NCBI GenBank assembly: GCA_031261985.1
Contig: JAISIR010000007.1
Coordinates: 62,001 to 126,000 of the forward strand
Origin: Clostridiales bacterium
Lineage (GTDB): Bacteria; Bacillota; Clostridia; Monoglobales; WRBX01
Direction: 5' to 3'
DNA: 64,000 nt
Both the position numbers and the translations under genes were made by a program. Positions 53,030 to 62,167 of the stretch are shown piece by piece (position 1 is the stretch's first letter; every line of letters begins with the position of its first letter). The notes under the pieces are model-generated. The model was given only the letters and a program-made list of their open reading frames with translations, was not told the DNA's origin and made no database searches.

Positions 53030-53899
53030 ATGGAAAATTCTATCAATAAAAAAGGGATATGGATTTCTATCATATCTATTATATTTAACACTTTGCTAAG
53101 TGTGGCTAAGGCGGTTGTGGGTGCCCTGACGGGTAGTTTTGCATTGATTGCCGATGGTGTCCACTCGGCGAGTGATGTGGCGACGACGGTTATGGTGCTG
53201 ATATCGCTTAAATTATCGAGTAAGCAGGCGGATTATGACCACCCTTATGGGCATGAGAAGTATGAGCCTGTGGTAGGTGTTATTTTAGCCACCGTTTTAG
53301 CGATGGTAAGCCTAGATTTAGCAATAGAGAGCGTTGCTAAATTTGTTCATCATGATGTAATTGTAATGACTAATATGGCTGTAATTGTGACGGTTTGCTC
53401 GATTGTTTTTAAGTTTTTATTATATTTTGTGACCTATATAATTGGCAAGCGTGCAAAAAGCACAGCGCTAATTGCCGATGCGTATCATCATTTATCGGAT
53501 AGTATATCTTCGATTGCGGTATTAGGCGGATTAATTGGGGTTATGTATGGTGTGCCATGGCTTGAGCCCGTGGCAGCGTTAGTGGTGTGTGTGGTATTGT
53601 TTAAAGTGGCGGCGGATATATTTGTGATGTCTCGCGACCAGATAATAGACAAGGCGGCGCCAGAGGCGATTTTGCGTGAAATTATTGATATAGCTGAGGC
53701 GCAAAGTGGAGTGGGGCGCGTGGATAGGCTTAGGACGAGGCGGCATGCTAATAGTTATTATGCAGATTTAGAGATAGCGGTTGAGCCTAGTGTATCGTTA
53801 GAGAAGGCGCATGCGACCGCTGAACGAGTGCATAGGGCGGTAGAGAATAATGTTGAGGGTGTAAAACATTGCATGGTGCATGTGAACCCTAAATATTAG
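53030..53899 (+). CDS. Cation diffusion facilitator (metal efflux) protein
   Basis: A 289-residue CDF transporter that exports divalent metals (zinc, iron, manganese or cobalt) against protons. Six membrane helices. The metal site residues are in ADGVHSASD (helix 2) and ADAYHHLSD (helix 5), the HxxxD pattern usual for CDF proteins. The C-terminal cytoplasmic ferredoxin-like domain ends KHCMVHVNPKY. Start ATG 53030 has no Shine-Dalgarno, and the promoter -10 ends only six bases upstream, so the mRNA appears leaderless. Confidence 0.93.
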   Translation: MENSINKKGIWISIISIIFNTLLSVAKAVVGALTGSFALIADGVHSASDVATTVMVLISLKLSSKQADYDHPYGHEKYEPVVGVILATVLAMVSLDLAIESVAKFVHHDVIVMTNMAVIVTVCSIVFKFLLYFVTYIIGKRAKSTALIADAYHHLSDSISSIAVLGGLIGVMYGVPWLEPVAALVVCVVLFKVAADIFVMSRDQIIDKAAPEAILREIIDIAEAQSGVGRVDRLRTRRHANSYYADLEIAVEPSVSLEKAHATAERVHRAVENNVEGVKHCMVHVNPKY

Positions 53900-53961
53900 T
53901 GACTCTAAAATTTGCTAAAACGCGATTGAAATTACAAATTCATAGAAGTGGGTAGGAACTT

Positions 53962-55029
53962 ATGATAAAAGTTGGAATAATCGGGGCGAACGGGTACACA
54001 GGCGCGGAATTGCTTAGGATTTTGTGTAATCATGCAGGGGCAGAAGTTGTAATGGTGACCTCGCGAAAATATGAAGGCGTGATGGTTAGTGATGTTTTTG
54101 GCAGCCTAATTAATAAGTGTGCGCTAAAGTTTGAGGCGATGGATATTGCCAAGGTTTCGCAAAAATGTGATGTTGTATTCACGGCGTTGCCGCATGGAGT
54201 TTCGATGAAAGTGGTTCCGCAATTGATTGAGGCGGGGCTTAAGGTTATTGATTTAAGCGGGGATTTTAGGTATAAGGATTATAATGTTTACGAAAAATGG
54301 TATGGGCTTGAGCATGTATCGCGTGAGTTGCTAGAAAAATCGGTGTATGGGTTATGCGAGATTAATCGTGAGCAAATAAAGAATGCGCAATTAATAGGCA
54401 ACCCGGGGTGCTATACCACTTGCTCGATAATGGCTTTAGCGCCGATGATAGCGCGCGGGGTAATCAAACGTGAGGGTATTGTGATTGATGCGAAATCGGG
54501 CGTGACAGGTGCGGGCAGGGTAGAGGATATTGCGTATAATTTTAACGAAGTTTTGGGCAACATGCTCTCGTACAAAGCGGGCGTGCATAGGCATGTAAGC
54601 GAGATAGAAGAGCAAATTAGTTATGCCGCAGGGGCGGATAATGCAGATAGTATTAAGCTAATGTTTGCGCCGCATTTAGTGCCGATGAAGCGCGGGATTT
54701 TTGCTACTATCTATGCAGATTTAAGTGATTCTGCCCTGCAAAATGGGTTAACGGTCGATGATATTTTAGAGGAATATCGGAAGTATTATATCGGGAGTAA
54801 ATTTGTAAGAGTGTACCCAAAAGGGCGGTTGCCGCAGGTGCATAATGTTGTTGGAACTAACTGTTTTGATGTAGGCGTAGTAAAAGATGAGCGGTTAGGG
54901 AAGCTTGTGATTATTGCGTGTATAGATAATCTTGTTAAAGGGGCGGCAGGGCAGGCGGTGCAAAACATGAACCTGATGTATAATTTAGAGGAATCTACAG
55001 GGTTAGAGAGTGTTGGGCTATATGTATAA
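53962..55029 (+). CDS. argC: N-acetyl-gamma-glutamyl-phosphate reductase
   Basis: A 355-residue NADPH enzyme of arginine biosynthesis. It has the Rossmann motif GIIGANGYTGAELLRIL, the catalytic Cys150 in GNPGCYTT, and the substrate-binding KSGVTGAGR and HRHVSEIE. Other arg genes are not beside it, unlike the argCJBD clusters of many Firmicutes. GGTAGGAA lies upstream. The stop overlaps the next gene, which is unrelated in function. Confidence 0.96.
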   Translation: MIKVGIIGANGYTGAELLRILCNHAGAEVVMVTSRKYEGVMVSDVFGSLINKCALKFEAMDIAKVSQKCDVVFTALPHGVSMKVVPQLIEAGLKVIDLSGDFRYKDYNVYEKWYGLEHVSRELLEKSVYGLCEINREQIKNAQLIGNPGCYTTCSIMALAPMIARGVIKREGIVIDAKSGVTGAGRVEDIAYNFNEVLGNMLSYKAGVHRHVSEIEEQISYAAGADNADSIKLMFAPHLVPMKRGIFATIYADLSDSALQNGLTVDDILEEYRKYYIGSKFVRVYPKGRLPQVHNVVGTNCFDVGVVKDERLGKLVIIACIDNLVKGAAGQAVQNMNLMYNLEESTGLESVGLYV

Positions 55030-55918
55030 TGGGTTTAATCGGTTTAAAAACGCCTTAATAGTGTTTTATATTGCATTTGCCTTGGCTAGCTGCTATAATT
55101 TAGCGCAGACGATATTGCATCAAGGCGAGGCTGTAGCTACCTTTATTGATGTTGGGCAGGGCGATAGCGAGATGATTACCACACCCCAGGGCAGGCGTGT
55201 GCTAATAGATAGCGGCAATGACGATTCGACCGCGAGTAATGAGGCAAGCGTGATTAAGTATTTGCGTGCTAATGGTATAAATAAGGTAGATGTGGCGACG
55301 ATATCGCATTATGACGGTGACCATGCAGGCGGTATGAAGTTTGTTGTGTACGAGTTTGATGTGGAGTTGCTTATTTTGCCGATGCCTATAACTGATGATG
55401 ATTTTGCCATGCGCGATGAGATTTTGGCTAGTACGCAGCCGCAGACTAAAGTAGTATATGTTAAAGGCGAGGGTGAGCAGCTTAAAATTGGTGATGAGTT
55501 TATTGCCGAGGTTTTGCGGTGCAATGTTAATGCTAAAGATGATAATGAGCGGTCGATAGTGTTAAAGGCGACATGTTTTGATACTAAAATGATGTTCACG
55601 GGCGATATGGGTATAGATGCGGAAAGTGATATGCTAGGCGAATATGCTTCGGAAGTGTTAGATGTGGATATTGCTAAAGTGGCGCATCATGGGTCGAAAT
55701 ATTCTAGCTCGTTAGAGTTTTACGAGGCTATGACGCCGCAATATGCGGTTATAGAAGTTGGGAGTAATATGTATGGGCATCCAACAGTTGAGGCGATGGA
55801 TAGGATAAAGGCATCGGGTGCTGAAGTTTTAACGACGAAGGATAAAGGCTCGATAAATTTTTACATAGATAAAGGTGAGTATAGATATGACGATAAAACA
55901 ATTAAAAACTCAATTTAA
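55022..55918 (+). CDS. ComEC C-domain-like metallo-beta-lactamase hydrolase, putative lipoprotein
   Basis: A 298-residue protein equal to the C-terminal hydrolase domain of ComEC/Rec2. It has FIDVGQGDSEMI, the metal motif SHYDGDHAGG, MMFTGDMG and the closing VAHHGSKYS. ComEC itself has a large membrane channel before this domain; here there is only an N-terminal hydrophobic segment ending in LASC, which fits a lipobox. It overlaps the argC stop by 8 bp and overlaps holA by 32 bp. comEC often lies next to holA, so this may be a reduced comEC or a separate extracellular hydrolase. Confidence 0.85.
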   Translation: MYNGFNRFKNALIVFYIAFALASCYNLAQTILHQGEAVATFIDVGQGDSEMITTPQGRRVLIDSGNDDSTASNEASVIKYLRANGINKVDVATISHYDGDHAGGMKFVVYEFDVELLILPMPITDDDFAMRDEILASTQPQTKVVYVKGEGEQLKIGDEFIAEVLRCNVNAKDDNERSIVLKATCFDTKMMFTGDMGIDAESDMLGEYASEVLDVDIAKVAHHGSKYSSSLEFYEAMTPQYAVIEVGSNMYGHPTVEAMDRIKASGAEVLTTKDKGSINFYIDKGEYRYDDKTIKNSI

Positions 55919-56867
55919 AGAAGGTGTTTTTGCCAAGCTTTATCTGTTTGTAGGTGAAGAGGATTTTTTAATTGAAAGCTATGTTAAAACTCTAAAGACT
56001 TCGTTAGTAGATGATAGTTTTGAGATGTTTAATTATGTTGAGTTTGAAGGTGGCGTAGACTTGGCATTAGTTAAAGATGAGATAAATCAATATCCGCAGA
56101 TGAGTGATAAAAAGGTGATTGTTTTAAAAAACAGCGGGCTAATTGGGAAGCGCAACAAGCAGGTGGAAGAGATGATAGAGGCGATTCCTGAATATGCGTG
56201 CGTTGTGTTTATCGAGCCGAGTATAACTAAAGTAAGCAAGCCGATATTGAAAATAATCGAGGGGATAGGCGAGGTAGTTGAGTTTGGCAGGCAGGGCGTT
56301 GCTGACTTGCGCAAGTGGGTGGCGATTAAGCTAAATGGCTCTGCTAAGAAGATGAGTGAAGATGACATAAATTATATGATAGAGGTGTGCGATAAAAGTT
56401 TGCAGCGGCTTAATACCGAGCTGGAAAAGCTAATCAGCGCAAGCGAGGGGGAGGTAATAGAGCGGGCGGTTATAAATAGTTTGGTAAGTGTATCGCCCGA
56501 GTATAAAATGTTTGTGTTTATCGATAGGCTATTAGATGGTGATGGCGACTATGTATATAAGGCGATTGCTGACTTTAAAACGGCGCGAGAGCCAGCGGTG
56601 GTGATAATATCTAACATATATTTACAGGTGGCATCGCTTGTAATGGTAAAGCGGTTGATGGCGTGCGGAGTGGGTAGTATAGGCGACTATTTTGCGCCGA
56701 ACAGAAGATTTTTGGCAGGCAAGTTGGCTAAATGTGCGTCGCGTTATGATATTAAGAAGCTAGAAAAAGTTGAAGCGCATAGTTTTGAGTATGATTATAA
56801 GATAAAAAGCGGCAGGATAGATGAGTGGGCGGCGTTGGAGATAATTATGGCGGAGATGCTTGCTTAA
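55887..56867 (+). CDS. holA: DNA polymerase III delta subunit
   Basis: A 326-residue clamp-loader subunit that opens the sliding clamp. The N-terminal AAA-like domain has KLYLFVGEEDFLIESYVKTL and KKVIVLKNSGLI. Domain II contains LQRLNTELEKL, and the C-terminal collar helices include KIKSGRIDEWAALEIIM. I chose ATG 55887 six bases after AAAGGTGAG; GTG 55875 is part of that signal. It overlaps the preceding hydrolase gene. Confidence 0.92.
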   Translation: MTIKQLKTQFKEGVFAKLYLFVGEEDFLIESYVKTLKTSLVDDSFEMFNYVEFEGGVDLALVKDEINQYPQMSDKKVIVLKNSGLIGKRNKQVEEMIEAIPEYACVVFIEPSITKVSKPILKIIEGIGEVVEFGRQGVADLRKWVAIKLNGSAKKMSEDDINYMIEVCDKSLQRLNTELEKLISASEGEVIERAVINSLVSVSPEYKMFVFIDRLLDGDGDYVYKAIADFKTAREPAVVIISNIYLQVASLVMVKRLMACGVGSIGDYFAPNRRFLAGKLAKCASRYDIKKLEKVEAHSFEYDYKIKSGRIDEWAALEIIMAEMLA

Positions 56868-56934
56868 TTGTATTGCATATCCCGCCTTATAAACGCATAT
56901 ACATTAACAACAATTGTAAAAGGGGTTTTTGTAT

Positions 56935-57600
56935 ATGCAAAGGATAATTTTTAGTTCCGTGGTAGCAATAATTGCTATAGTTGGTTTGATTGTAATTGCC
57001 AATTATAGTGGAGCTACGACGGCTTTTAATAGTGGAGCAGGGGGCATAAGTGTTGTAGGTGGCGCATCTGGTGCTAATTTTAATAGCGTGGCGCAGGATA
57101 AAACGCCCATTAAAGGTGATGCGCAATATTCTTTGGCGAGTGCTAAACAATGGGCGGTGGCGCGTGGGGCGACGGATAGGTTTATCGCGGCGGCGGATAT
57201 ATATTGGGAAATAGGTAAGATGATGGGGCTGCGCCCGGATGTTATGTATGCGCAGGCGGCAAAAGAGACAGCTTTTGGGAATTACACCGGGAACGTGCGC
57301 GAGGATATGAATAATTTTGCCGGGATAAAAACGGCGACGGCAGCGGGCGATAAAACGTCTGACCATGAAACTTTTGCGTCGGTGCGAGATGGGATTATGG
57401 CGCATTATAATCACATGGGTGCGTATGTAGGGGTTGCGCCTGTGGGGGAAGTGCATGAGAGGTATTATAGTGTAATGACGACGGCGTGGGCAGGGAGCAT
57501 TAGGTATGTAGAAGAGTTAGGTGGCAAGTGGGCACCAGCGGAGGATTATGGGATAAGTGTGGTGAGGGATTATCTAATGACCATGGACGAGGCGAAGTAA
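56935..57600 (+). CDS. Membrane-anchored glucosaminidase-domain protein
   Basis: A 221-residue exported protein with one N-terminal hydrophobic segment (signal or anchor), a Gly/Ser/Ala-rich spacer, then a glycoside-hydrolase 73-like (endo-beta-N-acetylglucosaminidase) domain. The core is MYAQAAKETAFGNYTGNV (catalytic Glu in KET), NNFAGIKT, and HETFASVRDGIMAHYNHM. Likely cuts peptidoglycan glycan strands. AAAAGGGG precedes the ATG. It follows holA by 67 bp. Confidence 0.88.
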   Translation: MQRIIFSSVVAIIAIVGLIVIANYSGATTAFNSGAGGISVVGGASGANFNSVAQDKTPIKGDAQYSLASAKQWAVARGATDRFIAAADIYWEIGKMMGLRPDVMYAQAAKETAFGNYTGNVREDMNNFAGIKTATAAGDKTSDHETFASVRDGIMAHYNHMGAYVGVAPVGEVHERYYSVMTTAWAGSIRYVEELGGKWAPAEDYGISVVRDYLMTMDEAK

Positions 57601-57703
57601 TGTTTGGCGCGCCTCTAGAATTTGCAACCGCCAATTAAAGAGGCTAGTCGGCATTAGTTCATCCGCTGCGCCGCTAGCCCTTACTTGTGTCCTAATCCCG
57701 CAA

Positions 57704-57728
57704 AAAAGATTTTTTTGCGGAATTTTAA
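57704..57728. repeat. CCGCAAAAAA hairpin
   Basis: CCGCAAAAAAG with a matching TTTTTTTGCGG arm after the glucosaminidase gene. It resembles the terminal hairpin of repeats A and B and may act as a terminator. Confidence 0.55.
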
Positions 57729-57762
57729 TCACAAACAAGTAAAATTGGTTTTGTATTGCTTT

Positions 57763-57824
57763 TGTTAAATCTGTGTTAAGAATTGCTTTAAAACCTTGAT
57801 TTTTTCTTTTAAATATGGTATAAT
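57763..57824 (+). promoter_or_regulatory. Promoter of the 57844 gene with inverted Pho-box-like repeat
   Basis: TGTTAA at 57763 and 57774 (11-bp period, opposite orientation to the other sites), 16 bp, -35 TTGATT (57796-57801), 17 bp, TATAAT (57819-57824). Confidence 0.72.
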
Positions 57825-57843
57825 CTTTATAGGTGACGGAAAA

Positions 57844-58797
57844 ATGACCGATAATAAAGATTATAAAAGCAGAATAAGCGCGATAGAATTTGAAATAGCA
57901 ATTAACGAGCTAGGCGCATACAACCCAAGCGGGCGCAAGGGTTTTGTTGTGGTTCACGAGGTTAATGGATTAAAGATATGGCACGATAGACAAAATAGTT
58001 GTGTATATACACAATCGGGCGGTAAAATGATGCGATACACTAGCTTAAAGAAGTTTGTGGGTAAAGTTTTAGAGAATCGATTTAAAAAGAATAATAAAAG
58101 CAGGATGCGCGCTTCGATTGTGAGTGATATCAGTTTTTTGAGGAAGAAAGATGCGATAGTAAACAAGGTAATAAACCAAACTATAACTGCGTGTGATTTG
58201 CGGAATATCAGCCATGAGATGGATAAGTACGAAGTAGAGTCTTTAAAACAACGGAATGATTTAGCGCGTAATGTTTCACAGCTAACAAAAGAGTTTGATG
58301 AAGCGGTTAATCCATTTGAAAACATTGAAGGCGCGTTAGAGAAACCTGCTAAATGGGACGTTGGGCTTAAGTTTTTTGCGGATATTCAAGAAATGGGTAA
58401 TAATTATGGTGTTACAATGGATATTGACAATGGTGCGTCGAGAGTTATGCTAAAGGCGGGCAGCGAAAGTAAGCCGCTTAGTTATATGGTCGATTGGGTG
58501 GATAATGAGGCGCGCGCCGAGATAGAGCATTCGTACATTAAAAGTGAGGATATGGGGAGTTATCGCGAGTTTTTAAAAATGACGAAGCACGACATTGTTA
58601 GTGGTAGTTGCATGATTAATTTGTATTATGATATGTATGATGGCAAAATGTGGGGTACGTTAAATGGCGAAAGTGCAACTGCGATTGAGCCTTTGCGGAT
58701 ATCCGATGCTATAGGTGACATGCTAAAAGAGGGGATAGCTAAGGCACAAAAAGCGGTCAGCGGGATAAAAAAGAGCACGCCTCAACTTATTAAGTAA
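57844..58797 (+). CDS. Orphan protein with Pho-box-like promoter
   Basis: A 317-residue soluble protein, family not recognised. The N-terminal 100 residues look alpha/beta and basic (GFVVVHEVNGLKIWHDRQ). A helical middle (KYEVESLKQRNDLARNVSQL) follows. The C-terminal domain of about 130 residues is beta-rich with acidic SYMVDWVDNEARAEIEHSYI. The tail is Lys/Ala-rich (LKEGIAKAQKAVSGIKKS), recalling the basic tails of the 9475 and 10494 proteins. ATG 57844 lies seven bases after AGGTGA. It is monocistronic between holA's operon and OLE RNA. Confidence 0.76.
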   Translation: MTDNKDYKSRISAIEFEIAINELGAYNPSGRKGFVVVHEVNGLKIWHDRQNSCVYTQSGGKMMRYTSLKKFVGKVLENRFKKNNKSRMRASIVSDISFLRKKDAIVNKVINQTITACDLRNISHEMDKYEVESLKQRNDLARNVSQLTKEFDEAVNPFENIEGALEKPAKWDVGLKFFADIQEMGNNYGVTMDIDNGASRVMLKAGSESKPLSYMVDWVDNEARAEIEHSYIKSEDMGSYREFLKMTKHDIVSGSCMINLYYDMYDGKMWGTLNGESATAIEPLRISDAIGDMLKEGIAKAQKAVSGIKKSTPQLIK

Positions 58798-58807
58798 TAT
58801 TTTGCTA

Positions 58808-58836
58808 TTGACATTTTAGTTTATTTTGGGTATAAT
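58808..58836 (+). promoter_or_regulatory. OLE RNA promoter
   Basis: TTGACA (58808-58813), 17 bp, TATAAT (58831-58836), giving a start near 58843. Confidence 0.88.
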
Positions 58837-58842
58837 ATAAGT

Positions 58843-59645
58843 AGATAGTTATTTGTACTATAAAGTGTGGTGCAGTATTCTAGTCGGTTAATCTATTCCC
58901 TAAATGCGGGCCTAAAAATCCGCAAAAGGGCATATCGATGAAGTTCCTTGTGTTTCCTTTCTACGCCCAGTAGAGGGGTTATGCTGGGAGTTAAGGTTAG
59001 TGGGCTACTTGTAATGGCATACAAGGGCAAACCCACTTTCCGTGGAGACCTAAACTTGTGCATTTGTAGCTTTGCCAGCGCAGATACAACTTGATTTTTG
59101 AGCTGTAGGCGGTTGGCGCAAAAAGTGATGAGTGTACGATTTAGGATGAAACCTACTTTGCGGCTCGCGCTGTGGGTAGTGTAGCCTGCCTTGAGTGGCT
59201 GTGCGGGATAGCGGATATTTATAGTTGGTTTTGTGCTTGCGCAAGCACTAAAGCTGGCTAACGCCGCTAGAAAGCATATCTGCAAAAGAGGATAAGGGAT
59301 AGTTTTAACTGCCAAGGAAAACTTCTAGGCTGCTATTAATTTAATAATTGCACATGGGATTGCAGTATGGTCTAAGTGGTAATCCGAGCAAATACAGAGC
59401 AAAATTAATTGCTTGGGCGGATTTGTTTTTTCGCTTAAATAATAAGTTTTGCTGTTCTTACTCGCTTTAGAGTAAGACTAATTGGCGACACTGTATACGC
59501 TGGTTTAAAAGGAAACTTCCTCTTTGGCGACGAAGGGGCACTAGCGTGGGAAATCCAGCCGGACCTAAAGCCATAAAGTTTACCATGTGCAAACCACACA
59601 TCGCCTTTGGGCGGACATAACATGCATGCTCGACGTTGATTACAT
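58843..59645 (+). ncRNA. ole: OLE RNA (ornate large extremophilic RNA), candidate
   Basis: About 800 nt with a strong promoter and no coding frame of note on the plus strand. It is rich in GC-containing helices, unlike the AT-rich spacers around it. Clear pairings include a long-range one between about 59347-59355 (TTGCACATGG) and 59582-59592 (CCATGTGCAA), plus many local hairpins. A gene for a four-helix membrane protein with OapA features follows at 18 bp, and then dxs and tlyA. Known OLE RNAs are about 600 nt, lie directly upstream of oapA, and share loci with isoprenoid and tlyA-type genes. Identification is by context and structure; I could not align it. The 3' end is approximate. Confidence 0.78.
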
Positions 59646-59662
59646 AGAATTATTTTTAAAAT

Positions 59663-60286
59663 ATGATAGATTTACCAAAACTTATGGCTAAAACTAAAAA
59701 GCGAAAAATTAAAATAGCAACTAATAGTAATGTAAAAAGTAAGAGTGCAGGTTGGGTATGGAAGATAACCATTGCATCTTTTTTTCTATGCTTATTATTT
59801 AATTTATTTAGCGAGAGTACTATTTCTAAAATTCCGATGGAATATAGTTTAATAGTGCTTGTTTTATTTATTGTAATAGGTGTTATGTTCGATTTAGTTG
59901 GTGTGGCCGTGACAGCGGCGGAGCAAGCACCTTTTCATTCGATGAATGCGCGCAAGATTAAAGGCGCGGCATCGGCTTTATTTTTGATTCGCAATAGTGA
60001 TAGGGTGTCGAATATTTGTAGTGATGTAATTGGGGATATATGCAATATAATCTCGGGTAGTGGGGCGGCTTTGATAATTGCCGGAATAATGCAAAAATAT
60101 AATGTGGATTCTATCTATATATCCGTGGCGTTTACCAGCATTGTGGCGTGTGTGACGATTGGCTCTAAGGCGGTGGGGAAGTCTATTGGGATATCGCGTA
60201 GTAACGAGATAGTATACCGAGTAGCTTTATGCTTGCCACCTAAGATGTTTAAGAATAAGACGCAAAAAGTGCGGAAGAAGCATTAA
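59663..60286 (+). CDS. oapA: OLE-associated membrane protein OapA-like
   Basis: A 207-residue membrane protein with a basic N-terminus (KTKKRKIKI), four membrane helices (about 29-50, 60-85, 127-148 and 153-172) and a basic tail. It shows DLVGV at the end of helix 2 and DVIGD before helix 3, the Asp-x-x-x motifs I associate with OapA. The segment VAVTAAEQAPFHSMNARKIKGA resembles the DUF21/CNNM magnesium-transport fold. OapA binds OLE RNA at the membrane. No Shine-Dalgarno is visible before either ATG (59663 or the one seven codons on). Followed after 54 bp by dxs. Confidence 0.8.
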   Translation: MIDLPKLMAKTKKRKIKIATNSNVKSKSAGWVWKITIASFFLCLLFNLFSESTISKIPMEYSLIVLVLFIVIGVMFDLVGVAVTAAEQAPFHSMNARKIKGAASALFLIRNSDRVSNICSDVIGDICNIISGSGAALIIAGIMQKYNVDSIYISVAFTSIVACVTIGSKAVGKSIGISRSNEIVYRVALCLPPKMFKNKTQKVRKKH

Positions 60287-60340
60287 GTGAGCATTGGTAC
60301 GATGTTGTTATAAAAGGGGAAAAAATGAGGTTTTATTAAG

Positions 60341-62167
60341 ATGCAAATTATGCCTGAAGATATCAAGAAAATGAATAAAAAAGAGTTGGGCGCATGCGCA
60401 GCGCGGGTTCGTGAGTTTATGCTTAAAAAAGTAGCGAAGACGGGTGGGCATTTGGCATCGAGTTTAGGCGTGGTAGAGCTTACGCTTGCGTTGCACAAGG
60501 TTTTTGATGTGCCAGAAGATAAAATTGTGTGGGACGTAGGGCATCAGACTTATGCGCACAAGATTATCACGGGCCGAGGGGATATGTTTGACACTTTAAG
60601 GCAAAAGGGTGGGTTAAGCGGCTTCCCTAAAACGGAAGAGAGTGAGTATGATTGCTTTAACACCGGGCATAGCAGCACTTCTATTGCGGCGGCGTATGGC
60701 ATGGCTAAAGCGATGGAGCTGTTAGGAGATGCGCATAAGGCGATTGCTGTTATTGGTGATGGCGCGTTGACTGGTGGGCTGGCATTTGAAGCGTTGAATA
60801 ATGCGGGGCATAGTGGCGGGAATATCTTGGTTATTTTAAATGATAATGAGATGAGTATAAACGAGAATGTCGGCGCATTTGCTAAGTATTTAAACAGGAT
60901 GCGGAGTAATAGGCAATACAGGAATTTTAAAATTGGGATAGAGCGTGGGTTAAAGCGGATACCTAAAATTGGTGAGAAGCTTGCGGATATGGCGCTTAGG
61001 GTGAAGGACACCGCGAGGTCTTTAGTCTTCCCTAAAACTTTTTTTGAGCAATGGGGATTTTCGTATTTTGGAATAGTTGACGGGCATGATATTGGCGAGC
61101 TGGTTAGTGTTTTGCGGCGTGTGAAGGATTTGCACGAGCCGGTGGTATTACATATATCGACGGTTAAGGGCAAAGGGTATGAGTTTGCCGAGAAAAGCCC
61201 GACTAAGTTCCATGGGATATCGAGCTTTGATATTAAAAGCGGTGAGTGCGTGGATGCTGCTAAAAATGGCGAGGAAGTTGTGCCAGGCGATGTTTTTGGG
61301 TGCGCGCTAAAAAGCTTGGCGGCGGATGATGACAAAATAATAGCAATAACCGCGGCGATGCCTAAGGGGACGGGGTTGTTGCCCTTTGCGCGCGAGTATC
61401 CTAAGAGGTTTTTTGATGTAGGGATAGCCGAGGGGTATGCCGTTACGTTTGCATCTGGGCTGGCGATTTGCGGGTTTAAGCCTGTGGTGGCGATATATTC
61501 TTCGTTTTTGCAACGTGCATATGACCAAATTATACACGATGTTGTATTGCAGCAGCTGCCTGTTATTTTTGCTATCGATAGAGCGGGGCTAGTTGGCGAT
61601 GATGGGGTTACGCATAATGGGGTTTTTGATATATCGTATATGTGTAATTTGCCAGGAATGACCATGTTTGCGCCATCGTCGGGTGAGCAATTAAGTGATA
61701 TGCTAACTTGGGCGGCTCGGAATGTTAGTGCGCCGATTGCCATAAGGTATCCTAAAAGGTTGCCAGCGATAAGCACCAAGTTTAAATTTGGCAAGGCTAA
61801 TGTGGTGCAAAAAGGGGATTGCGCTACAATTGTATCGGTTGGCGAGTGCTTAAGCTTGGCGTATGAGTTAGCGGAAAAGGTATCGGCTTCTGCCTCGGCT
61901 GAGGAAAAGGCAGAGATGCGTGATAAGGCGGAAATTATTGATTTAGGGACGATTTTGCCGTTAGATATTGCAACGATAAAGAAGAGTTGGCAGAAGACTG
62001 GTAAGATTATAGTGTTAGAAGATGGCGAAGTTACATATGGCGTGGGTGGGCTTATACGTAAGCTGTTGCCTGGGGCTGAGGTTATTAGCTATGGGGTGGA
62101 GAACCCGTTAGATGCTGAGTGGAGTATAAGGGAAGAGATAGAGAAGAAAATTAATAATGAACAATGA
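60341..62167 (+). CDS. dxs: 1-deoxy-D-xylulose-5-phosphate synthase
   Basis: A 608-residue thiamin-diphosphate enzyme, first step of the MEP isoprenoid pathway (pyruvate plus glyceraldehyde-3-phosphate). The N-terminal domain has TGGHLASSLGVVELTLALH, DVGHQTYAHK and the ThDP motif IGDGALTGG with LNDNEMSI. The middle transketolase domain has FDVGIAEGYAVTFASGLA and FAIDRAGLVGDDG, and the C-terminal domain is complete. GAGG lies ten bases before the ATG. It supplies undecaprenyl precursors, which links it to dgkA and the flippase in this window. Confidence 0.97.
   Translation: MQIMPEDIKKMNKKELGACAARVREFMLKKVAKTGGHLASSLGVVELTLALHKVFDVPEDKIVWDVGHQTYAHKIITGRGDMFDTLRQKGGLSGFPKTEESEYDCFNTGHSSTSIAAAYGMAKAMELLGDAHKAIAVIGDGALTGGLAFEALNNAGHSGGNILVILNDNEMSINENVGAFAKYLNRMRSNRQYRNFKIGIERGLKRIPKIGEKLADMALRVKDTARSLVFPKTFFEQWGFSYFGIVDGHDIGELVSVLRRVKDLHEPVVLHISTVKGKGYEFAEKSPTKFHGISSFDIKSGECVDAAKNGEEVVPGDVFGCALKSLAADDDKIIAITAAMPKGTGLLPFAREYPKRFFDVGIAEGYAVTFASGLAICGFKPVVAIYSSFLQRAYDQIIHDVVLQQLPVIFAIDRAGLVGDDGVTHNGVFDISYMCNLPGMTMFAPSSGEQLSDMLTWAARNVSAPIAIRYPKRLPAISTKFKFGKANVVQKGDCATIVSVGECLSLAYELAEKVSASASAEEKAEMRDKAEIIDLGTILPLDIATIKKSWQKTGKIIVLEDGEVTYGVGGLIRKLLPGAEVISYGVENPLDAEWSIREEIEKKINNEQ

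Noticed and set aside
56887..57456. Minus-strand 189-codon frame rich in His and Arg
   Set aside because: It lies opposite the glucosaminidase gene, which has a signal segment, catalytic motifs and a ribosome binding site; the frame has none of these.
58843..59645. tmRNA or group II intron as the identity of the large noncoding region
   Set aside because: There is no tRNA-like acceptor end or GGTTCGA T arm, no tag peptide frame, and no intron-encoded protein or domain V-like GAGC/GTTC hairpin. The following OapA-like gene fits OLE better.
60550..61794. A 414-codon open frame on the minus strand inside dxs
   Set aside because: It is antisense to a complete, family-typical dxs, has no ribosome binding site, and its peptide is the low-complexity Ser/Ile/Pro type that arises opposite real genes.
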